Positions 60,601-64,000 of a stretch of 64,000 nucleotides of DNA are shown here, one piece after another. The DNA is taken from positions 434,001 through 498,000 of the forward strand of contig VZTG01007436.1 in NCBI GenBank assembly GCA_013397845.1. Direction: 5' to 3'. A program made the position numbers and the translations under genes. Position 1 is the first letter of the stretch; each line of letters begins with the position of its first letter. Below the pieces are notes generated by a model that saw nothing but the letters and a program-made list of their open reading frames with translations, did no database searches and had not been told where the DNA came from. The stretch is from Melanocharis versteri. Lineage: Eukaryota > Chordata > Aves > Passeriformes > Melanocharitidae.

Positions 60601-63600
60601 AGGGTGTATATTATGCTCTTTATGGAATACAATAACTGAAACAGCATTTTAAAAATTACAAGGATAGCACATACTGTGACTGTCCCAGCTAATGTCTTTT
60701 AACATTCCACTTTTATCTTCTGTTCCCAAGCAGGGCTATGGAGACCTGACATCATAAGTTCAGCTCTAGTCTGAGAACAAGAAGAGTTAGCTCTAGATTA
60801 TTACACAGGGTAAAATACCAAATCTGGGTTAAAGTAAATTTGCTGAATTTACAATTAAAGCAAAATGTGTAGTACTTTTCATAATAATTAACAGTTCTTC
60901 AAAGGCAGAGTCAGGGAGAACTTAGATTATTCTAATTTCCCTGAAGAAAGACTTAAAGTATAAAAGAGTATTGAGTGGGATTATAAACTGGATCTCACTT
61001 TCCTTATCCTGCACAAACTTCTGATGTCATCTCTGATTTCCTTTCTTAGACTTTGTTTCAACCACAGACGAGCTTTTACAACAACTTGGCCAAGGACTGT
61101 GTGGCCCAGGGCTGCTGTGTGGATCTATTCCTGTTTCCAAACCAGTATTTGGATGTGGCAACACTGGGTGTGGTACCTTACCAGACAGGAGGCTCCATTT
61201 ATAAGTATGCGTATTTCCAGGTACGAGTTACATTGTCTCAGACTGGTGTCTGATACAAGTAGAAATTGTTTAGGTGAGAGTTCTTTTTCTAATAGTGGGA
61301 ACCATAGTGAAGAAGTACTTTTTAGGAAGTAAATGGCTACTTAAATTTCAAGATAATCAGCAAAATTATTTGGTAGCTTTGTGTCTTTATACAAACATCT
61401 CTGTTTAGTAACAAAACGCGAAAGTAAGAGCTAGGCTGTTACCTCTTAGCACAGTATTTTATTAGCAGGCCACTGAGCCTGGTATCGTGGCTGACTTTTA
61501 AAGACAGACCGCAGGAGATAGTATCTGGTTTTAAGTTACTTTATGGTTTATGAAGCGGGTCTGATTTATGGAAGTGTGAAACTTCAGTTACTGTTTGCCT
61601 TCTAGCTGGAGACAGACCAGTACAGATTCCTGAATGACTTGAGAAGGGATGTCCAGAAAGAAGTGGGATTTGATGCTGTAATGAGAGTGCGCACAAGCAC
61701 AGGTGGGTGTTAGCATGGATGAATCTTAACAAATTGACCAGTTCAAGCATGTCTTATGGGAAGAAAGAGATTTTCCTGTAATTTAGAACACAGAGTGACT
61801 AGGCTGTTCCAAAAGCTCTGCTGAAGCTTTGGAATTGTAAGACTTTCGTTGAGACTACGAAGATCCCTGCTGAAATCTGTCAGGATAACTTGGTGTCAGG
61901 GTCCAAAGTCTTGCTGTCTTGTTATTTTATTGAAAATAGTGGTTCATGTTGGGTTTTTCCCTCTTTTAGGTATTAGAGCAACTGACTTTTTTGGAGCTTT
62001 CTATATGAGCAACACAACTGATGTAGAGATGGCAGGTTTGGACTGTGATAAAACAATCACAGTGGAATTCAAGCATGATGATAAATTGAGTGAAGACAGT
62101 GGTGCACTGCTTCAGGTGAGGGGGGAGGATTTGTAGAAGCAGTGAGTTGACAGTTGAACTTAAATATTAGACACTTCTTCAAGGAATTGCTTGTTCTTTT
62201 TCTGCACCTTACCATACCCTTGACCTTCCAGCACACTTGTTCTGAGGGTGGCCTAGACTGCTTCAAACTGCAGTTCTATTTTCTAAGACTAGGTCCCTTA
62301 ATACAACTGCTAAAATTGCTGCTTGTTGTCTTTCATTGACCCTGATTCTTAGCAAATGCTTTTAGCTTATTGTCCAAGTCTTTTACACAGTTACCTTATT
62401 TATTTATGCATCTGAGTCCTAGCTTTTAATGAGGCATGTTCTAACCCTGCCCTTCCTATTGTAGCAGGGCCTCATTTCTCTGTCTCCTGGCATTTTTGTC
62501 TCCTGCAGTGTGCTCTGTTGTATACAAGTTGTGCAGGACAGCGACGACTCCGCATTCACAACCTCTCCTTAAACTGCTGCACGCAGCTTGCTGACCTCTA
62601 TCGGAACTGTGAGACTGACACCCTCATCAACTACTTGGCTAAGTATGGTAAGGGTAAATTTGGAAACAAGAATTGCAGCTTTTAACTGCTGCTAAAATGC
62701 TTGTTTTGTCGCCCCATGACACCTGTTCACTCTTCCTGCTTCAAATGTCAAGTGGCAGTTCTGGTACTTCAGTCAGTTATGGGAAAGAGCATAAAGCTGT
62801 GATGATTGTATTGCTGCTTAGGATGAGAGGTACAGATAGAGGGTGTAGGCTTATTCTTCATATAGATTCTTTTCTAAATGTTTTTAATAACAGTTTGTAT
62901 TGCCAGCTGTCTGAATTCATCCTTGTATTTATTTTTAGGCTGTTTAAGTTAATTCCTTAACTGTGGCAGAATTTTGCTCTAACAATAGGAAATGGTGGCC
63001 TTTGTTCATAGATACGGGTTAAATGTCATACAGTTATGCACTGTACCCTATTTACCTTTTCTAATTTGCAGTGAAAGCCTAGAAATCCAACAGAGATTGA
63101 GAGTTGTGTATGTTTCTTGCCATTAAAATGGAAGTAAGTCTATTTTCAGACCATTAAATAAAGATGGTTAGTTTATAAAAGGAGTTTTTATAGAACCCCA
63201 TACTTTCAATTATAAGTGTATTTTAAGTACATGGGAGATAGAAAGTTCAAGATCATGTAATAAAATGGAGTAAATGAGCTTCTTCAGGTTTTCAATAGGA
63301 ATATATCATCGTTTTCCTAGAAGTTTGAAGTGGGAAGAAAAAAGGCTTCCATAAACAATAGTTGTTTAGATTTCCTTTGTAGAAGTAGTGTTGGGGTTTT
63401 GATGTTCATGAGCAGTCACCTGACAGCAATCCATCTCTTTCCCTTCTCTGTGCAGCATATCGTGGAGTCCTGAGCAGTCCAGTGAAGACTGTACGAGATG
63501 CACTGATCAACCAGTGTGCCCAGATCCTAGCCTGCTATCGAAAGAACTGTGCTAGTCCCTCTTCTGCTGGCCAGGTAAACTCTAATGCTTTCACTTGAAT

Positions 63601-64000
63601 CCCAGGCTCAGAAATTAAAAAGTGATCACAGCTTCTTCCTACTTGGCCTGCTCAAAAAAAGTCAATTCCTTTGCTCGGCAGAAATTCGCAAAGAGGAGAC
63701 TCAGGAAAGTAGAGACACTACTACAAGTAAAACTATAGTTGAGAATGGCTTCTTGGACGTCTGTCTGAAGCCCAGGGAGCACTGCCTGCTTCAGGGATAG
63801 GTTTTATGTTTCTTTTGCAATCCATGATATAAGTAGACTATCAGCTTCCACTCCTCACAGCTGTACCACACTTTGTTGGTTCATGCAAGCCTCATTTTGT
63901 CAAACATAAGCTTATTCAGCAAGACAGCCGACCAACTTCTGTCTGCTTGTGACTTTTAGCTCATCCTCCCTGAATGCATGAAGCTGCTTCCTGTGTACTT
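37543..64000 (+). CDS. SEC24C: SEC24C, COPII coat cargo adaptor (19 coding exons, C-terminus off window)
   Basis: Joining exons 2-20 gives an uninterrupted 937-codon frame with every junction GT-AG and phase-consistent. SEC24C pairs with SEC23 in the inner COPII coat and selects cargo at ER exit sites. Residues 1-359 are a Pro/Gly/Gln-rich disordered arm. A zinc finger C455-X2-C458-X18-C477-X2-C480 follows, then the trunk (about 525-770, with FIFMIDVSYN), beta-sandwich strands (about 775-865) and the start of the helical domain. The remaining helical and gelsolin-like parts, about 155 residues judging by the human 1094-aa length, lie beyond the right edge. The SEC24C rather than SEC24D call rests on QPNHVSSPP, NNRGSEPFVTGVRG and CALLYTSCAGQRRL. 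The start at 37543 matches the family N-terminus and has A at -3. Confidence 0.96.
37718..43180 (+). other. SEC24C: SEC24C intron 2
   Basis: This 5463-nt phase-1 intron contains the candidate cassette exon at 40663-40749. The rest is A/T-rich with no repeat or gene I can identify. Confidence 0.85.
40663..40749 (+). CDS. Candidate SEC24C cassette exon (29 codons), unproven
   Basis: A pyrimidine-rich acceptor (ttctgtctctccag) precedes 40663 and a gtaaat donor follows 40749. The 87-nt interval is phase 1 to phase 1, exactly fitting the intron between exons 2 and 3. It stays open in that frame, reading YFPSLGFPSKGSPVSLNSD and then TSSLAPNFIG, a Pro/Ser-rich composition like the neighbouring arm. 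Inclusion would insert 29 residues after residue 58. I do not recall an equivalent in the human reference protein, so a chance pseudo-exon is possible. Confidence 0.35.
   Translation, partial: VTFLPWGFLRRALLYLSTLTLLLLHLIS
43181..43322 (+). CDS. SEC24C: SEC24C exon 3 (disordered arm)
   Basis: This 142-nt exon enters in phase 1 and exits in phase 2. It encodes SLRAPPTSGAPPPASG through EHGDVQNGIPTSAAPMQ. The segment GDVQNG and the closing MQR match the human arm. The acceptor is atgtctgtag and the donor is gtgcat. Confidence 0.93.
44162..44340 (+). CDS. SEC24C: SEC24C exon 4 (disordered arm)
   Basis: This 179-nt exon encodes residues 106-166, RPPASQPFLPGSAPTPVSQ through APPPAGLGYG. It contains YGPPAASEQQLSNHMAGMTI, equivalent to the human segment YGPP...LSGMQI. 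The acceptor is cctctcag and the donor is gtaagg. Confidence 0.93.
45562..46011 (+). CDS. SEC24C: SEC24C exon 5 (long Pro-rich exon)
   Basis: This 450-nt exon, phase 1 to phase 1, encodes residues 166-316. It carries poly-Pro patches and the motifs PGPPLPGQTVAGPPSSQPNH and VSSPPPPS, and ends PPQPGYQMQQN. The Pro-rich arm of SEC24 proteins is disordered and variable between species. The acceptor is ttcttaccag and the donor is gtgagt. Confidence 0.94.
47324..47454 (+). CDS. SEC24C: SEC24C exon 6 (end of the arm, ...RLDPDSIPSP)
   Basis: This 131-nt exon encodes residues 316-359, GTFGQMRGPQPNYGGAYPG through PPPPPKRLDPDSIPSP, and ends in phase 0 with a gtaagc donor. The DPD-IPSP motif immediately precedes the conserved IQVIEDDR of the next constitutive exon in SEC24C and SEC24D. 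Its 3' end resembles the downstream candidate exon at 48664. Confidence 0.94.
48558..48627 (+). repeat. 70-nt pure pyrimidine (mostly T) tract
   Basis: Every base from 48558 to 48627 is C or T, with a long T-run at the 3' end. It lies 36 nt upstream of the candidate cassette exon and is followed by 13 A residues (48650-48662) and then the acceptor G. Confidence 0.95.
48664..48732 (+). CDS. SEC24C: SEC24C candidate cassette exon (23 codons) duplicating the exon 6 terminus
   Basis: The interval is 69 nt, phase 0 to phase 0, with a strong gtaagt donor at 48733 and an AG acceptor at 48662-48663. It encodes QLNEMPPQQKPRHR followed by IDPDAIPSP. Its last 25 bases align closely with the end of exon 6 (gacccagat, then attcctag), so the two exon ends look like duplicates. 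Inclusion would give two DPD-IPSP motifs in tandem before IQVIEDD. It cannot replace exon 6 in frame because exon 6 enters in phase 1. I judge it a real, alternatively used exon, but transcripts are needed. Confidence 0.6.
50446..50557 (+). CDS. SEC24C: SEC24C exon 7
   Basis: This 112-nt exon encodes residues 360-397: IQVIEDDRNNRGSEPFVTGV and RGQVPPLVTTNFLVKDQ. It is almost identical to human SEC24C; SEC24D differs at NNRGSEPFVTGV. It is the start of the folded core. The acceptor is ttccatcacag and the donor is gtaaac. Confidence 0.96.
51367..51494 (+). CDS. SEC24C: SEC24C exon 8
   Basis: This 128-nt exon encodes GNASPRYIRCTSYNIPCTSD followed by MAKQSQVPLAAVIKPLATLP and PEE (residues 397-439), the beta-barrel strands before the zinc finger. 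The acceptor is ccccag and the donor is gtgaga. Confidence 0.96.
53987..54125 (+). CDS. SEC24C: SEC24C exon 9 (zinc finger)
   Basis: This 139-nt exon encodes residues 440-486. It contains the whole zinc finger RCNRCKAYMCPFMQFIEGG through FQCCFCSC, with metal ligands C455, C458, C477 and C480. The acceptor is ttgtttccacag and the donor is gtaagg. Confidence 0.97.
56025..56140 (+). CDS. SEC24C: SEC24C exon 10
   Basis: This 116-nt exon encodes PPHYFQHLDHTGKRVDFYDR followed by PELSLGSYEFLATVDYCK (residues 486-524), bridging the zinc finger to the trunk. The acceptor is cctttcccag and the donor is gtacag. Confidence 0.96.
57411..57535 (+). CDS. SEC24C: SEC24C exon 11 (trunk start)
   Basis: This 125-nt exon encodes NNKFPSPPAFIFMIDVSYNA and VKSGLVRLICEELKSLLDYL (residues 525-566). 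It opens the vWA-like trunk domain that contacts SEC23. The acceptor is tcttccacag and the donor is gtgggt. Confidence 0.96.
57795..57986 (+). CDS. SEC24C: SEC24C exon 12 (trunk)
   Basis: This 192-nt exon, phase 2 to phase 2, includes ESAIRVGFVTYNKVLHFYNV and AQPQMMVVSDVADMFVPLLD. It is nearly invariant in SEC24C. The acceptor is tctcttacag and the donor is gtaata. Confidence 0.96.
58217..58304 (+). repeat. 88-nt T-free A/C-rich low-complexity tract
   Basis: It contains A-runs with scattered C, including a nine-base C-run near 58292-58300, and no T at all. It lies within the intron between exons 12 and 13 (57987-59050), which otherwise shows nothing identifiable. Confidence 0.9.
59051..59144 (+). 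CDS. SEC24C: SEC24C exon 13 (trunk)
   Basis: This 94-nt exon encodes SLLDQIPEMFADTRETETVF and APVIQAGLEALK (residues 630-661). The acceptor is ctttgctag and the donor is gttagt. Confidence 0.95.
59671..59718 (+). mobile_element. CR1 LINE remnant, sense orientation
   Basis: The segment gcctggagaaaagggaggct and the following bases match the coding-sense CR1 block that encodes the LRGDLIAAF-like pol region. It is truncated at both ends. Confidence 0.6.
59741..59887 (-). mobile_element. CR1 LINE remnant, antisense orientation
   Basis: This is the reverse complement of the CR1 segment that normally lies just upstream of the block at 59671. It includes agacccttcaccagctccac and gcctcaccagtgctgagtac. 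A short internal deletion is visible near 59835. The two pieces are in opposite orientation about 20 nt apart. Confidence 0.75.
60455..60571 (+). CDS. SEC24C: SEC24C exon 14 (trunk)
   Basis: This 117-nt, phase 0 to phase 0 exon encodes AAECAGKLFIFHTSLPIAEA followed by PGKLKNRDDRKLINTDKEK (residues 662-700). The acceptor is tttcctgcag and the donor is gtaaaa. Confidence 0.96.
61050..61220 (+). CDS. SEC24C: SEC24C exon 15 (trunk)
   Basis: This 171-nt exon encodes TLFQPQTSFYNNLAKDCVAQ, GCCVDLFLFPNQYLDVATLG and the trunk end (residues 701-757). The acceptor is ctttcttag and the donor is gtacga. Confidence 0.96.
61606..61702 (+). CDS. SEC24C: SEC24C exon 16
   Basis: This 97-nt exon encodes LETDQYRFLNDLRRDVQKEV and GFDAVMRVRTST (residues 758-790), the trunk to beta-sandwich transition. 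The acceptor is gccttctag and the donor is gtgggt. Confidence 0.96.
61970..62115 (+). CDS. SEC24C: SEC24C exon 17 (beta-sandwich)
   Basis: This 146-nt exon encodes GIRATDFFGAFYMSNTTDVE followed by CDKTITVEFKHDDKLSEDSG and ALLQ (residues 790-838). The acceptor is ctcttttag and the donor is gtgagg. Confidence 0.96.
62509..62647 (+). CDS. SEC24C: SEC24C exon 18 (beta-sandwich to helical domain)
   Basis: This 139-nt exon encodes CALLYTSCAGQRRLRIHNLS and NCCTQLADLYRNCETDTLIN (residues 839-885). CALLYTSCAGQ is the SEC24C form of this strand. The acceptor is gtctcctgcag and the donor is gtaagg. Confidence 0.96.
63456..63574 (+). CDS. SEC24C: SEC24C exon 19 (helical domain)
   Basis: This 119-nt exon encodes AYRGVLSSPVKTVRDALINQ and CAQILACYRKNCASPSSAGQ (residues 885-924). 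The acceptor is tctgtgcag and the donor is gtaaac. Confidence 0.96.
63960..64000 (+). CDS. SEC24C: SEC24C exon 20 (cut by window edge)
   Basis: The acceptor gacttttag is followed by LILPECMKLLPVY and two bases. This matches the human helical domain, and the exon continues beyond the window. Confidence 0.94.

Larger units (their letters stand above)
59145..63959 (+). other. SEC24C: SEC24C introns 13 to 19
   Basis: Introns 59145-60454, 60572-61049, 61221-61605, 61703-61969, 62116-62508, 62648-63455 and 63575-63959. Only the first contains a repeat (the CR1 pieces near 59.7 kb). I see nothing else to report. Confidence 0.85.

Noticed and set aside
1..64000. CRISPR arrays, bacterial operons, tRNA/rRNA genes, phage or viral genes
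   Set aside because: No spaced direct repeats, clover-leaf genes, ribosome-binding sites or viral reading frames were seen on either strand. The window is vertebrate chromosomal DNA.

Overview
This is a vertebrate nuclear locus, almost certainly from a bird. It contains two split genes with small GT-AG exons. It also holds several CR1 LINE fragments whose 3' ends carry the avian-type catagaatca motif, has a low overall repeat load, and has a CpG island at a housekeeping promoter. No bacterial, viral, plasmid or CRISPR content was seen. The genome appears to be neoavian-like, but the species cannot be named from this sequence.

Layout. (1) Positions 1 to about 27430 on the minus strand hold the 5' part of SYNPO2L (synaptopodin 2-like, also called CHAP), a muscle Z-disc actin-associated protein. 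Three coding exons are clear: exon 1 (27326-27430), exon 2 (13697-13848, second half of the PDZ domain) and exon 3 (10565-11226). Phases agree across both junctions. The large downstream exon or exons are not present and must lie left of the window, so 1-10564 is intron. (2) Positions 27431 to about 29800 are the intergenic space between the two divergent gene starts and contain two CR1 insertions. (3) Positions about 29800-30420 form a CpG island with a 39-base N gap, the likely SEC24C promoter and non-coding exon 1. (4) Positions 37515-64000 on the plus strand hold SEC24C, a COPII inner-coat cargo adaptor. Nineteen coding exons (numbered 2 to 20) join in frame for 937 codons and run off the right edge before the gelsolin-like C-terminus. 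The head-to-head SYNPO2L/SEC24C arrangement matches what I recall of the human 10q22 locus.

The two genes do not form a pathway: one is sarcomeric and the other is general secretory machinery. The most interesting sequence-level observations are two candidate in-frame cassette exons of SEC24C. One (48664-48732) is a diverged duplicate of the end of the preceding exon behind a 70-nt pure pyrimidine tract, and the other (40663-40749) is phase-symmetric. Others are a minimal start-stop uORF 11 nt before the SEC24C start codon, a donor-like motif fused to the acceptor of the same exon, a 51-bp near-perfect inverted repeat at 2891-3048, and a probable degraded retrocopy on the minus strand near 22.1-22.8 kb. 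I see no novel multi-gene system.
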